64,000 nucleotides of DNA from Aminobacter aganoensis (GCF_014206975.1 NZ_JACHOU010000016.1:48204-112203), one strand, 5' to 3'; shown: positions 1 through 9,424, counted from the first letter of the stretch. Notes: generated by a model from the sequence alone, not told the origin. Made by a program: numbers and translations.

Positions 1-72
1 CAGTCCTTCATTGCCAAGGACGTGCCGGCATCCGAGGTCGTGTCCTTTCTCAAGGAGAATCACCCGGGATGA
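1..72 (+). CDS. aroB: 3-dehydroquinate synthase, C-terminal end only
   Basis: Reading frame 1 is open from the window edge to TGA at 70-72 and gives 23 residues ending in SFLKENHPG. The stretch IAKDVPASEVVSFLKE resembles the C-terminus of rhizobial AroB, which closes the shikimate-pathway step from DAHP to 3-dehydroquinate. The stop overlaps the ATG of the next gene (ATGA), so the two are translationally coupled. AroB followed by a CorC/HlyC-type gene is a familiar rhizobial order. The identification rests on a very short tail plus context. Confidence 0.6.
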   Translation, partial: QSFIAKDVPASEVVSFLKENHPG

Positions 73-989
73 GCGCTGGCTGGATCGTCGCGGCAATTCT
101 CGGGGGGCTGATGCTTGCCGTCCTGGCATTCCGCGATCGCCTGCTCGCTTCCCTGGGTTATGAGTTGATTGCACTGTCGCCGCAGCGTTCCGCCCATGAC
201 GAACTGCGCGGCGCCGTCGATGAATTCCACCGTGAAGGCCATGTGGTGAAGCAGGACCGCGACCAGGTCGGTGGCCTGCTCGACCTGCACGAACTCGAAG
301 TCTCCGACGTCATGGTCCACCGCACGGCCATGCGCTCGGTCAATGCCGACATCGCGTCCGAGGCGCTGGTGCGCGAGATATTGCAGAGCCCGTATACGCG
401 CATGCCGCTGTGGCGCGGGTCGCTCGACAACATCGTCGGTGTCGTCCACGCCAAGGACCTGCTGCGGGCGCTCAACGACGTCGAGGGCGACTACTCCAGG
501 GTCGACGTCCCGAAGGTCGCCTCGAAGCCGTGGTTCGTGCCCGACACGACGACGCTTCAGGAACAGCTCAACGCCTTCCTGCGCCGCAAGGCGCATTTCG
601 CCATCGTCGTCGATGAATACGGCGAGGTCGAAGGGCTTGTGACGCTCGAAGACATCATCGAGGAGATCGTCGGCGAGATCGCCGACGAGCACGACATCGA
701 CGTCCAGGGCGTCAAGCAGGAGGCCGACGGTTCGGTGGTGGTCGACGGCACCGTACCGATTCGCGACCTCAACCGTGCGCTTGACTGGCATCTTCCCGAC
801 GACGAAGCGACGACGATCGCCGGGCTCGTCATTCACGAGACCCAGTCGATTCCCGAGGAGAAGCAGGCGTTCACCTTCCACGGCAAGCGCTTCATCGTCA
901 TGAAGCGCGACAAGAACCGGCTGGCGCGGATCCGGATCAGGCCGGCGGTGGTGGAGCCGCAGACGGCTGCAGCGCGTCCGTCGAAATAG
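69..989 (+). CDS. CBS-pair / CorC_HlyC-domain protein lacking the CNNM membrane domain
   Basis: This 306-residue protein has one hydrophobic N-terminal helix (about residues 5-22), a CBS pair (about 75-200, with SDVMVHRTAMRS and DEYGEVEGLVTLEDIIEEIVGE) and a C-terminal transporter-associated CorC_HlyC domain (about 215-290). Full-length relatives (HlyC/CorC/TlyC, implicated in Mg/Co efflux) are about 430 residues and begin with a three- to four-helix CNNM (DUF21) domain. Here that domain is absent, and there is no room for it because the ATG overlaps the aroB stop. The protein may bind adenine nucleotides through CBS but probably cannot transport by itself. The 3' end overlaps the convergent aquaporin gene by 53 bases. 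Confidence 0.85.
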   Translation: MSAGWIVAAILGGLMLAVLAFRDRLLASLGYELIALSPQRSAHDELRGAVDEFHREGHVVKQDRDQVGGLLDLHELEVSDVMVHRTAMRSVNADIASEALVREILQSPYTRMPLWRGSLDNIVGVVHAKDLLRALNDVEGDYSRVDVPKVASKPWFVPDTTTLQEQLNAFLRRKAHFAIVVDEYGEVEGLVTLEDIIEEIVGEIADEHDIDVQGVKQEADGSVVVDGTVPIRDLNRALDWHLPDDEATTIAGLVIHETQSIPEEKQAFTFHGKRFIVMKRDKNRLARIRIRPAVVEPQTAAARPSK

Positions 990-1647
990 CGCCCGGCCAC
1001 AAAATCCTTCCTGCGATCAGACCGAGCATGGCCCCTGCCATTTGGGCCGCGATGAAGGCGGAGGTATCGGCGGGCGCGATGCCGGCGAAAGTGTTGGTCA
1101 GTGCTCGCGCGACCGTTACGACAGGATTGGCGAAGGACGTCGACGAGGTGAACCAGTAGGCGGCGAAGATGTAGAGGCCGACGGCGGCGGGCGTCGTCTT
1201 AGGCGCCTGGGCAGCGCAGGCGAGAATGACCAGCACCAGGCCGAATGTCGCTACGGCTTCGCCGAGCCATTGGCCCGGGCCTGTGCGGATGGTGGTCGAA
1301 ACCTGCAGCAGCGGCAGGTCGAACATCGCGTGTGCCAGCCAAATACCAAGGATGGCGCCGCCCATTTGCGCAGCGAGGTAGGGCAGGAGCAGCGACCACG
1401 CCAGCCGTCGGTCAAGCGCCATCACGAAACTGACCGCCGGGTTGAAATGCGCACCGGAAACTGCGCCAAACATGGTGATCAGCACAACCAGCATCGCACC
1501 GGTCGGCAAGGCGTTGCAGAGCAGGGCGAGCGCGATATTTCCTTGCGCAAGCTGTGCCGCCATGATGCCCGAGCCGACGACAGTTGCCAGCAGCAATGCC
1601 GTACCCAATGCTTCGGCGAGGAGTCGGCCCGGGAGCGAAGTGCTCAT
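937..1647 (-). CDS. aqpS: MIP-family aquaglyceroporin of an arsenic operon
   Basis: This is a 236-residue six-helix membrane channel of the aquaporin/GlpF family. The first pore motif is a normal NPA (GAHFNPAVS). The second is NPV (SFANPVVTVAR), followed by the arginine of the selectivity filter. It sits last in arsR-arsC-aqpS and its ATG overlaps the arsC stop. In Sinorhizobium an aquaglyceroporin of this kind (AqpS) lets arsenite made by ArsC leave the cell down its gradient, replacing an ArsB/Acr3 pump. That role is inferred here from family and position. A proline/alanine-rich tail extends into the 3' end of the convergent CBS gene. Confidence 0.88.
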   Translation of the reverse strand: MSTSLPGRLLAEALGTALLLATVVGSGIMAAQLAQGNIALALLCNALPTGAMLVVLITMFGAVSGAHFNPAVSFVMALDRRLAWSLLLPYLAAQMGGAILGIWLAHAMFDLPLLQVSTTIRTGPGQWLGEAVATFGLVLVILACAAQAPKTTPAAVGLYIFAAYWFTSSTSFANPVVTVARALTNTFAGIAPADTSAFIAAQMAGAMLGLIAGRILWPGAISTDALQPSAAPPPPA

Positions 1648-2174
1648 TCGCCCGAATCGCCAGCCTTTGTGCTCGCGCCTTCCATCTTGCCGATGTCATG
1701 GAGATGCGCGGTCAGCGCCATGCGGTCGAGGCTGGCGATGGGCAGGGCGATGAACGCCCTGATGCGGTTGCGCATGTATTTGAAGGCGGTGACGAAGGCC
1801 GCTTCCTTGTCGAGGTCGGTGCCTTCGACATGGCTCGGATCCTCGATGCCCCAATGCGCATTGGCGGGATGGCCGAGCCAGACCGGGCAGGCTTCGCCCG
1901 CAGCGTCGTCGCAGACGGTGAAGATGAAATCCATCTCCGGTGCATCCACAACCGCGAATTCGTCCCAGGTTTTCGAGCGGAAGCCGTCGGTCGGATAACC
2001 GTAGCTTTCGAGCACTTTCAGGGCGAAGGGATTGACGCTGCCCTTGGGCTGGCTGCCGGCGGAGAAGGCGTTGAAATGAGGTGCCCCATCCTTGCGCAGG
2101 ATACCCTCAGCGAGGATCGAGCGGGCGCTATTGCCGGTGCAGAGGAAAAGCACGTTGAAGGGCCGGTGGGTCAT
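1644..2174 (-). CDS. arsC: arsenate reductase, low-molecular-weight phosphatase (thioredoxin-coupled) type
   Basis: ArsC reduces arsenate to arsenite in the cytoplasm. The 176-residue protein carries the P-loop CTGNSARS with nucleophile Cys12 and two further cysteines, Cys88 and Cys96 (VCDDAAGEACPVW), in the place of the relay pair that forms the disulfide reduced by thioredoxin. The chosen ATG at 2174 gives MTHRPFNVLFLC, the usual start of the fold; an upstream in-frame start at 2216 would run into arsR. It is 4 bases after arsR and overlaps aqpS by 4, so the three are one transcript. Confidence 0.92.
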   Translation of the reverse strand: MTHRPFNVLFLCTGNSARSILAEGILRKDGAPHFNAFSAGSQPKGSVNPFALKVLESYGYPTDGFRSKTWDEFAVVDAPEMDFIFTVCDDAAGEACPVWLGHPANAHWGIEDPSHVEGTDLDKEAAFVTAFKYMRNRIRAFIALPIASLDRMALTAHLHDIGKMEGASTKAGDSGE

Positions 2175-2178
2175 GGCA

Positions 2179-2523
2179 TCACTCCGATGGTGCGCAGCAG
2201 GGGGACAATTCGGCAATCAATGGCGCGCAGATCTCCGGCCTGCCGTCACAGCAGTCCTGGAGGAGGAACAGCAGCACCTGGCGCAGGGCAGGGAGGTCGG
2301 CGCGGTAGATGATCGAGCGGCCTCGACGGTCACTTGTGGCGAGGCCGGCGCGGGCCAGGATGGCGAGGTGCGCCGACATGGTGTTCTGGGGAACCTCGAG
2401 CCGGCGCGCGAGGTCGCCGGCGGCGATGCCGTCGGGTTCTGCGGCGGCAAGCTGGCGGAAGGCTTCCAGCCTTGTCGGTTGGGCCAGCGCGGCCAGCGCG
2501 TCTATCGTGTCGCTTGCATCCAT
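2179..2523 (-). CDS. arsR: ArsR-family arsenic-responsive repressor
   Basis: This 114-residue winged-helix regulator has its recognition helix near residues 45-60 (VPQNTMSAHLAILARAGL). The classic ELCVCDLC metal site of the E. coli type is absent. Instead there is a C-terminal cysteine cluster, Cys91-Cys92 and Cys99 (DCCDGRPEIC) plus a final CC pair, arranged like the As(III) site of the Acidithiobacillus-type ArsR. Arsenite binding should release it from the palindrome at 2521-2546, which overlaps its own start codon. It is first in the arsR-arsC-aqpS operon. Confidence 0.92.
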   Translation of the reverse strand: MDASDTIDALAALAQPTRLEAFRQLAAAEPDGIAAGDLARRLEVPQNTMSAHLAILARAGLATSDRRGRSIIYRADLPALRQVLLFLLQDCCDGRPEICAPLIAELSPCCAPSE

Positions 2524-2546
2524 ATATCCAGACTAGTGGATATATG
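2521..2546. promoter_or_regulatory. palindromic operator overlapping the arsR start
   Basis: Two perfect 10-base arms, CATATATCCA and TGGATATATG, are separated by 6 bases. The first three bases are the complement of the arsR start codon, so a bound repressor would cover the translation start and the promoter-proximal region. Assignment to ArsR is inferred from position and symmetry. Confidence 0.75.
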
Positions 2547-2596
2547 TGACGGCCGGATGACATGGCGTGGGCCGTGCTTCACCCGAGGGGCAGTTT

Positions 2597-2899
2597 CTAC
2601 CAGCGCGTCGCTTCGCCAGGTGCCGCCGGCTCGATCGCCAGCGCGTGCAGGCCGGCCTTGAGTTCGGCGGAGAGGGCGTCGTTGACTGCGCGGTGGCGGT
2701 CGATGCGGCTCATGCCGGCGAAGCCGGGAGCGACGATGCGGATGCGGAAATGCGTCTCGCCGGAGCCGTCGAACACCGCTTCGTGCCCGCCGTCGACATG
2801 GTGGTGGCCGGCGTGCAGGTGGCTTTCATTGAGGACGACGAGCCGTTCAGGAGAAAATGCCTTGTTCAGCTTGTCTTCGATCATCGCCTGTATGGACAT
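2597..2899 (-). CDS. bolA: BolA family protein
   Basis: This 100-residue protein has the BolA fold, including the conserved run HFRIRIVAPGFAGMSRIDRHRAVNDAL and a histidine-rich loop (HLHAGHHH). BolA proteins pair with monothiol glutaredoxins and take part in Fe-S handling or stress-linked regulation. It is divergent from the J-domain gene at 3041, a pairing common upstream of cobS in rhizobia. Confidence 0.9.
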   Translation of the reverse strand: MSIQAMIEDKLNKAFSPERLVVLNESHLHAGHHHVDGGHEAVFDGSGETHFRIRIVAPGFAGMSRIDRHRAVNDALSAELKAGLHALAIEPAAPGEATRW

Positions 2900-3040
2900 C
2901 GGTTTCGCCTTTCACCACATGTGTCGCTGCGGCCATCCGCGCCATCGGGCGTAATTGGGCCGCAAATCAGGCGTTAGGGCCAACATCCTCGAAATGTCAA
3001 TTCTTGTTTCGCCGCGCCAAGAGGCGGTAAATACGATCAG

Positions 3041-3649
3041 ATGAAGCCGTACCCAAAATATTTCGACAAGATCCGCGTCCGGCCCGATCCGGAAGCGGAG
3101 GTGAAGTCGCGCGCTGCTGCCTGCCAGTGGGACGGCTGCAAGCAGCCCGGCACGCACAAGGCGCCGGTCGGCCGCATGCGCGAAGGCGAGTATTTCCAGT
3201 TCTGCTTCGACCACGTGCGCGAGTACAACAAGGGCTTCAATTATTTCTCCGGCCTTGCCGATGGCGAGATCGCGCGCTTCCAGAAGGAGGCGATGACGGG
3301 CCACCGGCCGACCTGGACCATGGGTTCCAACGGGTCGGCGCGTTCGGCGCCCGATTTCGCCCAGCAGCGCTCGGGCCGAGCCGGCTACTACAACCGCATG
3401 CGCGATCCGCACAACATGTTCGGCGGTACCGGCGCGCCGCGGCAGCGCAAGGCCAAGCCCCTCGAGGCCAAGGCGCTGGAGACGCTCGGGCTGGATTCGA
3501 AGGCCACTGGCGCCGACATCAAGGCGCGCTACAAGGAACTGGTCAAACGCCACCATCCCGACGCCAATGGCGGCGATCGCGGTTCGGAGGACCGCTTCAG
3601 GGATGTGCTCCAGGCATATCGCGTGCTCAAGCAAGCGGGATTGTGTTGA
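3041..3649 (+). CDS. J-domain (DnaJ-like) molecular chaperone
   Basis: This 202-residue protein has its J domain at the C-terminus (about residues 148-200), including the HPD tripeptide in KRHHPDANGG that activates Hsp70 ATPase. The N-terminal 140 residues contain a conserved cysteine-containing stretch (CQWDGCKQPGTHKAP) and a QFCFDHVREYNKG motif of unknown role. It lies just upstream of cobS, as in other rhizobia. A hairpin with a T-run after the stop suggests separate transcription. It is an Hsp70 co-chaperone of unknown client, not the housekeeping DnaJ. Confidence 0.88.
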   Translation: MKPYPKYFDKIRVRPDPEAEVKSRAAACQWDGCKQPGTHKAPVGRMREGEYFQFCFDHVREYNKGFNYFSGLADGEIARFQKEAMTGHRPTWTMGSNGSARSAPDFAQQRSGRAGYYNRMRDPHNMFGGTGAPRQRKAKPLEAKALETLGLDSKATGADIKARYKELVKRHHPDANGGDRGSEDRFRDVLQAYRVLKQAGLC

Positions 3650-3653
3650 GCCA

Positions 3654-3673
3654 GCCGCGGCCGCGGCCTTTTT
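3654..3673 (+). terminator. candidate intrinsic terminator after the J-domain gene
   Basis: A GCCGC/GCGGC stem with a GGCC loop is followed by CTTTTT, starting 5 bases after the stop. It is short but GC-rich. Confidence 0.5.
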
Positions 3674-3765
3674 CCAACTTTCATCTGGTCGGAAAAGGCT
3701 TTAAGACCGCCCCCGAAGAAAATTTCGATTGCCGGCGTAGCTGAGGCTTCGCGCGTGGAGACGCT

Positions 3766-4752
3766 ATGAACAAGGTCGATCGCGACATCACCAACCTGCC
3801 GGACACGACAGTGTCGGTGAAAGACACCTTCGGCTTCGATTCTAAGATGGTCGTGCCGGCCTATTCGGCCTCGTCGGAGCATGTCCCCGACATCGATCCG
3901 GACTATCTGTTCGACAAGGCCACGACGATGGCGATCCTGGCCGGCTTCGCCTACAACCGCCGCGTCATGGTGTCGGGCTATCACGGCACCGGCAAGTCGA
4001 CCCACATCGAGCAGGTCGCAGCCCGCCTCAACTGGCCGATGGTCCGTGTCAACCTGGACAGCCACGTCAGCCGTATCGACCTCGTCGGCAAGGACGCGAT
4101 CGTGGTCAAGGAAGGCATGCAGGTCACCGAATTCAAGGACGGCATCCTGCCCTGGGCCTACCAGCACAATGTCGCGCTGTGCTTCGACGAATACGATGCC
4201 GGCCGCCCGGACGTGATGTTCGTCATCCAGCGCGTGCTCGAATCGTCGGGCCGCCTGACCCTGCTCGACCAGAGCCGCGTCATCCGCCCGCACCCGGCCT
4301 TCCGCCTGTTCGCCACCGCCAACACGGTCGGCCTCGGCGATACCACCGGCCTCTATCACGGCACCCAGCAGATCAACCAGGCGCAGATGGACCGCTGGTC
4401 GATCGTGACCACGCTGAACTACCTGCCGCACGACAACGAAGTGAACATCGTCATTGCCAAGGCCAAGCACTATCGCGACGCCAAGGGCAAGGAGATCGTC
4501 AACAAGATGGTCCGCGTCGCCGATATGACGCGTTCGGCCTTCGTCAATGGCGACCTGTCGACGGTGATGAGCCCGCGTACCGTCATCACCTGGGCCGAGA
4601 ACGCCGAGATTTTCGGTGATGTCGGCATGGCGTTCCGGCTGACCTTCCTCAACAAGTGCGACGAGCTTGAGCGCTCCGTCGTGGCCGAGTTCTACCAGCG
4701 CGCCTTTGGCGAGGACCTTCCCGAATCAGCCGCCAACGTCGTGCTGGGATAA
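3766..4752 (+). CDS. cobS: cobaltochelatase subunit CobS
   Basis: CobS is the AAA+ motor of the aerobic cobaltochelatase (CobN-CobS-CobT), which inserts cobalt into hydrogenobyrinic acid a,c-diamide. The 328-residue protein has the usual length, a Walker A motif in [10 protein letters not shown] and a Walker B motif in LCFDEYDAG, with sensor-like residues in [12 protein letters not shown]. It is 12 bases upstream of cobT and clearly co-transcribed. I saw no cobalamin riboswitch in the 116-base leader. The large subunit CobN is not in this window. Confidence 0.96.
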   Translation: MNKVDRDITNLPDTTVSVKDTFGFDSKMVVPAYSASSEHVPDIDPDYLFDKATTMAILAGFAYNRRVMVSGYHGTGKSTHIEQVAARLNWPMVRVNLDSHVSRIDLVGKDAIVVKEGMQVTEFKDGILPWAYQHNVALCFDEYDAGRPDVMFVIQRVLESSGRLTLLDQSRVIRPHPAFRLFATANTVGLGDTTGLYHGTQQINQAQMDRWSIVTTLNYLPHDNEVNIVIAKAKHYRDAKGKEIVNKMVRVADMTRSAFVNGDLSTVMSPRTVITWAENAEIFGDVGMAFRLTFLNKCDELERSVVAEFYQRAFGEDLPESAANVVLG

Positions 4753-4764
4753 GAACAGGCTCAG

Positions 4765-6663
4765 ATGGCGGGGCCGGGCGACAACACGCGCAACAAATCG
4801 AAGGCGGGCTCGGAAGTCGACAGCTTCAAGCGCGCCGTGACCGTTTCCATGCGCGCTATTTCGGGCGACAACGAGCTCGAAGTGGCCTTTGCCAAGGAGC
4901 GGCCAGCGCTTGCCGGCAATCGCGCACGCCTGCCTGAGCTGCCCAAGAAGGCGTCGGCCAACGACATTGCCGTCACCCGCGGTCTTGGCGATTCCATGGC
5001 GCTCAAGCGCGCCTGCCACGACACCCGCATCCACGCCCGCCTTGCGCCTGAGGGCAAGCAGGCTCGTGCCGTCTTCGACGCCGTCGAGCAGGCCCGCGTC
5101 GAGGCGATCGGCAGCCGCGCCATGGCCGGCGTCGCCCAGAACATTTCCTCGATGCTCGAGGACAAATACGCCAAGGCCAATCTCGCCGACGTCACCGAAC
5201 AGTCGGAAGCGCCGCTCGAAGAAGCCCTGGCGCTGATGGTGCGCGAAAAGCTGACCGGCCAACCCGTTCCGAGGAGCGGCGAGCGCATGGTCGAGCTCTG
5301 GCGCAACTGGGTCGAGGACAAGGCCGGCGGCGATTTCGAAGGGCTGCTCGGCAGCCTGGAAGACCAGCAGGCCTTCGCCCGCATGGTTCGCCACATGCTC
5401 GCTTCGCTGGAGATGGCCGAGGAATACGGCGACGACCAGGAAACAGAGGACAACGAGGACCAAGACGACGAGCAGCCGCAAGGCGAGGAGCAGAGCGAGG
5501 AAGGCGGCGAGGACGATTCGGGCGCCGACCAGTCGCAGTCCGACGAAGCCGAATCCTCGGCCGACGAGGAGCCGTCGGGCGAGATGGAAGCATCCGACTC
5601 CACGTCCGACGACATGTCCGACGACGACGACACGGATTCGGAGACGCCGGGAGAGGCACGCCGCCAGGACAATCCCTTCGCCAACCTGCCGAGGGAGATC
5701 GACTACAAGGTCTTCACCAACAGTTTCGACGAGACGGTGGGCGCCGAAGAGCTGTGCGACGAGGACGAACTCGATCGCCTGCGTGCCTTCCTCGACAAGC
5801 AGCTCGCCAATCTGTCGGGTGTCGTCGGCCGACTGGCCAACCGCTTGCAGCGCCGCCTGATGGCGCAGCAGAACCGGTCCTGGGACTTCGACCTCGAAGA
5901 GGGCTATCTCGATCCGGCCCGCCTCGTGCGCGTCGTCATCGACCCGATGCAGCCGCTGTCGTTCAAGCAGGAGCGCGACACCAAGTTCCGCGACACGGTG
6001 GTGACGCTGGTGCTCGACAATTCCGGCTCGATGCGCGGCCGTCCGATCACCGTTGCCGCTACCTGCGCCGACATCCTGGCGCGCACGCTGGAACGCTGCG
6101 GCGTTTCGGTCGAAATCCTCGGCTTCACCACGCGTGCGTGGAAGGGCGGGCAGGCGCGCGAGAAGTGGCTGAAGGACGGCAAGCCGCCAAATCCCGGCCG
6201 CCTCAACGACCTCAGGCACATCATCTACAAGAGCGCTGATGCGCCATGGCGGCGTTCGCGCCGCAACCTCGGCCTGATGATGCGCGAGGGCCTGCTCAAG
6301 GAAAACATCGACGGCGAGGCGCTGCTGTGGGCGCACCAGCGCCTGATCGCGCGCCCTGAGCAGCGCAAGATTTTGATGATGATCTCGGATGGTGCGCCGG
6401 TCGACGATTCGACGCTGTCGGTGAACCCCGGCAACTATCTCGAGCGCCACCTGCGCGCCGTCATCGACCTGATCGAGACGCGCTCGCCGGTCGAGTTGCT
6501 GGCCATCGGCATCGGCCACGACGTGACGCGCTACTATCGCCGCGCCGTCACCATCGTCGACGCCGAGGAACTGGCCGGCGCCATGACCGAGCAGCTGGCC
6601 TCGCTGTTCGGCGAGGAGAGCGCCCGCGAGAACCGCCGCGGCGGCTTCCGGCGCGCCGGATGA
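4765..6663 (+). CDS. cobT: cobaltochelatase subunit CobT
   Basis: CobT is the partner of CobS in the aerobic cobaltochelatase. The 632-residue protein has an N-terminal helical region, a long acidic low-complexity linker (about residues 225-300, runs of D/E/S), and a C-terminal von Willebrand A domain with the MIDAS motif DNSGSMRG near residue 420 that contacts the metal-loading subunit. Length and domain order are normal for the family. It overlaps the next gene by 4 bases (ATGA). Confidence 0.96.
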   Translation: MAGPGDNTRNKSKAGSEVDSFKRAVTVSMRAISGDNELEVAFAKERPALAGNRARLPELPKKASANDIAVTRGLGDSMALKRACHDTRIHARLAPEGKQARAVFDAVEQARVEAIGSRAMAGVAQNISSMLEDKYAKANLADVTEQSEAPLEEALALMVREKLTGQPVPRSGERMVELWRNWVEDKAGGDFEGLLGSLEDQQAFARMVRHMLASLEMAEEYGDDQETEDNEDQDDEQPQGEEQSEEGGEDDSGADQSQSDEAESSADEEPSGEMEASDSTSDDMSDDDDTDSETPGEARRQDNPFANLPREIDYKVFTNSFDETVGAEELCDEDELDRLRAFLDKQLANLSGVVGRLANRLQRRLMAQQNRSWDFDLEEGYLDPARLVRVVIDPMQPLSFKQERDTKFRDTVVTLVLDNSGSMRGRPITVAATCADILARTLERCGVSVEILGFTTRAWKGGQAREKWLKDGKPPNPGRLNDLRHIIYKSADAPWRRSRRNLGLMMREGLLKENIDGEALLWAHQRLIARPEQRKILMMISDGAPVDDSTLSVNPGNYLERHLRAVIDLIETRSPVELLAIGIGHDVTRYYRRAVTIVDAEELAGAMTEQLASLFGEESARENRRGGFRRAG

Positions 6664-7679
6664 TCCTGTCGGCGGCCCGTTTGCGGCACATTGCTTGCGC
6701 GGCCCTGGCCGCGCTTGCGCTGTCGACGACGCTCACCGCCTCGTCGCGGGCCGAGCAGCCGGCCATAGAACGCATCGAGATTTCCGCGCGCCCGATCGCG
6801 CGGTTCCAGATCGGCCTGGACGAGAAGATGTTCGGCCCGCTGGAATTCGTCGGCGGGCTGGAACTGACATCGTCGTCACGCAATCTCGGCGCGCTGTCGG
6901 CGTTCCGCTTCCTCAAGCCGGGGAGCGATTTCATCGGCGTCGCCGACACCGGTTTCTGGTTCTTCGGCCGGATTACCCGCGATGGCACCTCGCGGCCGGC
7001 GGGTGTCGAGAATTTCAGCATGGTCCAGATGGTCGACGCCTCGGGCAGCGCCATCGAGAAGAAGTGGATGGCTGATGCCGAAGGGCTCGCTGTCCGGGAT
7101 GGCATTGCCACCGTCGGCTTCGAGCGCACGCACCGCGTCGCCCAGTTCCGCATCGATCCCGCCAATATGGGGCCGTCGTTTGGCGAACTCGACTTCCTGG
7201 TGCCGCGCAACGAGTTGCGTCAGAACAGGGGGTTCGAGACCATCGCCTATTCCGCCGAGAAGGGCGGGCTGGTGGTGGTGTCGGAAAAGAGCCTCGATCC
7301 GGCCGGCAACATCTTTGCCGCCATCATCGAAGGGCCGCAGAAGGGTGTCTTCACCGTCAAGCGCGACGGCGAGTTCGACATCACCGACGGTGCTTTCCTG
7401 CCCGGCGGGGACCTGTTGCTGCTGGAGCGCAGCTTCTCGATGGCCTCGGGGGTCAAGATGCGGCTCAGGCGCATCGCCTCGGACAGCATCGCCAGGGGTA
7501 AGGTTGCCGATGGCCAGGTGCTGCTGGAAGCCAACATGGGCTACCAGATCGACAACATGGAAGGGCTGGATGTCTGGCAGCGTGGTGACGGCGCGCTGAT
7601 GGTGTCGCTGATCTCCGACGACAACCACTCGATCCTTCAGCGCAATCTGTACCTGGAATTCATTCTGCACGGCGATTGA
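6660..7679 (+). CDS. secreted esterase-like phytase-family protein
   Basis: This 339-residue protein has an N-terminal signal peptide ending near SSRAEQ and a beta-propeller-like body matching the esterase-like activity of phytase family ([52 protein letters not shown]). Function is poorly defined; it is probably periplasmic. Its ATG overlaps the cobT stop, so it is read as the last gene of the cobS-cobT transcript, an arrangement repeated in rhizobia. Confidence 0.85.
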   Translation: MILSAARLRHIACAALAALALSTTLTASSRAEQPAIERIEISARPIARFQIGLDEKMFGPLEFVGGLELTSSSRNLGALSAFRFLKPGSDFIGVADTGFWFFGRITRDGTSRPAGVENFSMVQMVDASGSAIEKKWMADAEGLAVRDGIATVGFERTHRVAQFRIDPANMGPSFGELDFLVPRNELRQNRGFETIAYSAEKGGLVVVSEKSLDPAGNIFAAIIEGPQKGVFTVKRDGEFDITDGAFLPGGDLLLLERSFSMASGVKMRLRRIASDSIARGKVADGQVLLEANMGYQIDNMEGLDVWQRGDGALMVSLISDDNHSILQRNLYLEFILHGD

Positions 7680-7726
7680 CCGGCGGTTTTCCGCTATGGT
7701 CGACACCTGCGATGCGGGAGCCGGCC

Positions 7727-8098
7727 ATGTTGTCCGATGTCACCAGCCTCATCGACCGCTATTGCGCGGTCTGGAACGAGCCCGAGCCGGGACGGCGCAA
7801 GGCCCTGCTGAAATCCGTCTGGGCTGACAAGGCAGCCTACACCGACCCGCGTGCCAACACCAACGGCGTCGATGAATTGCTGGCCCACATTGCGACCGTT
7901 CGAACCGGCCGTCCCGGCGCGACGATCGTTCGCAGCAGTGCCGTGGACATCCACCACGGCATTGCCCGTTTCGGCTGGCGCGTCGTCGAGGCTGATGGCA
8001 CGCCGCTGCCCGATGGGGTCGACATCGCCTTCCTGACGCCCGACGGGGCGCGCATCGAGCGCATCATCGGTTTCTTCGGGCCGATGGCTCCGATCTGA
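7727..8098 (+). CDS. NTF2-like (SnoaL-type) small protein
   Basis: This protein of about 123 residues has the NTF2-like cone fold signature (LIDRYCAVWNE, RRKALLKSVWADKAAYTDPRA, ARFGWRVVEADGTPLPDGVDIAFL, GRIERIIGFF-type end). The ATG at 7727 is preferred because GGGAG lies about 8 bases upstream; in-frame ATGs at 7712 and 7676 are alternatives. Such proteins serve as isomerases, hydrolases or ligand binders, and nothing here narrows the function. Confidence 0.78.
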   Translation: MLSDVTSLIDRYCAVWNEPEPGRRKALLKSVWADKAAYTDPRANTNGVDELLAHIATVRTGRPGATIVRSSAVDIHHGIARFGWRVVEADGTPLPDGVDIAFLTPDGARIERIIGFFGPMAPI

Positions 8099-8119
8099 CA
8101 GGCAGGCATGCGCAAAGGC

Positions 8120-8152
8120 AAAAAAAAGCGAGGGGTCCCCCAACCTCTCGCT
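8120..8152 (-). terminator. intrinsic terminator for the saccharopine dehydrogenase-like gene
   Basis: On the minus strand, AGCGAGAGG pairs with CCCCTCGCT (one mismatch) and is followed by eight Ts. It lies about 50 bases after the stop at 8203. A second hairpin (GCCTCA/TGAGGC plus GGGG/CCCC, 8166-8192) lies between the stop and this terminator. Confidence 0.8.
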
Positions 8153-8202
8153 GCCCATAATTGGTGGCCTCAGGGGTATGCTCCCCGTGAGGCGCCTGGC
8201 GT

Positions 8203-9303
8203 TCAGGCCGCCAGGTGCGCGGTGCCGGCCTGGGCGTAGTTGTGGCCGAAGCGGTTGGCGAGGAAGGCGTCGAGCGCGATGTCTTCCTGGCGGATGAAGC
8301 CCTGCTGCGGCAACGCGCCGGATGCCAGCATGTCGAGCACCGAGCAGATTCCTGACGCAGTGGTGATCTGGATGGCGCTGCGCACCATCTTGCCCATCTG
8401 GCGGCTGTAGATCTTGTTGGCATAGCTCTCCTGCAACAGGCGCCCGCCCTTGCGGCCGCTGACTGTGACGAAGATCACCACCACGTCCTGCATGGTCGCC
8501 GGAAGCGAGTTCTCCAGGATGTCCTTCAGCACCTCGCGGCGGTGGCGCAGGCCGAGGTCGTTGAGCAGCGCCTTCATGATCGCGGCATGGCCGGGATAGC
8601 GGATGGTGCGGTAGTTGAGCGTGCGCACCTTGCCCTTGTAGGTCTCGCACAGCGTGCCGAGGCCGCCCGAGGTGTTGAACGCCTCGTAGGTGATGCCGTC
8701 GAGCGAGAACTCCTCGCGCTCCTCGAGCGGCGGCACCTCGACGAGCGAGCCTTCGACGATCGCCTCGCAAGGCTCGCAATACTCGTTGATGACGCCGTCG
8801 GTGCTCCAGGTGAGGTTGTAGTTGAGGGCGTTGGACGGATACTGCGGTAGGGCGCCGACGCGCATGCGAACGCTTTCCAGCGTGTCGAAGCGCTTGGCGA
8901 GGTCGTTGGCGACAATCGAGATGAAGCCGGGTGCCAGGCCGCACTGCGGGATGAACGCGCTCTTGGCAGTGGCGGCCAGGTCCTTGACGATGCGGGTCGA
9001 GGCAACGTCCTCGGTCAGGTCGAGATAATGCACGCCGGCCTTGGCGGCCGCTTCGGCGATGCGCGTGGTGAGGTGGAAGGGGGCCGCGGAAAGCACGGCG
9101 AACTTGCCGGCGAGCACGGCGTCGAGCGCGCCGGCCTCCGAGATCTCGACCTTCAGCGTTTCGACAGCGTTGCCGGTTTCGAGCGCATCGAGCTGGGCTT
9201 GCGAGCGGTCGACCACGGTCACCTTGTAGTCGCCGGTTTCGGCCAGCATGTCGGCGATGGTCGAGCCGATCTTGCCTGCGCCTACGACAACGATCTGTTT
9301 CAT
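8203..9303 (-). CDS. saccharopine dehydrogenase-family oxidoreductase
   Basis: This 366-residue protein starts with a Rossmann dinucleotide site (IVVVGAGKIGSTIADML) and has the saccharopine dehydrogenase/homospermidine synthase-like fold. The usual substrate is a secondary amine between two amino acids, as in lysine degradation. The ATG at 9303 is chosen because the Rossmann strand starts right after it and GGGGAC lies upstream; the longer frame to 9540 overlaps the divergent Lrp gene. The divergent Lrp regulator suggests amino-acid-responsive control, with a role in lysine catabolism as an inference. Substrate is not established. Confidence 0.85.
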   Translation of the reverse strand: MKQIVVVGAGKIGSTIADMLAETGDYKVTVVDRSQAQLDALETGNAVETLKVEISEAGALDAVLAGKFAVLSAAPFHLTTRIAEAAAKAGVHYLDLTEDVASTRIVKDLAATAKSAFIPQCGLAPGFISIVANDLAKRFDTLESVRMRVGALPQYPSNALNYNLTWSTDGVINEYCEPCEAIVEGSLVEVPPLEEREEFSLDGITYEAFNTSGGLGTLCETYKGKVRTLNYRTIRYPGHAAIMKALLNDLGLRHRREVLKDILENSLPATMQDVVVIFVTVSGRKGGRLLQESYANKIYSRQMGKMVRSAIQITTASGICSVLDMLASGALPQQGFIRQEDIALDAFLANRFGHNYAQAGTAHLAA

Positions 9304-9424
9304 GGTCTTGTCCCCTTCGAATGGATTTCGCGCGGATTCTATGCCTGCGCGCTGTCGAAAGGCAGTATCGATATTGCCGAAAAGCCGATATGATTTAAGC
9401 AATTCGCCGAAGAGATTTGCTGAA

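Noticed and set aside
3650..3765. Cobalamin riboswitch upstream of cobS
   Set aside because: I found no B12-box-like conserved sequence and the gap is too short for the aptamer.
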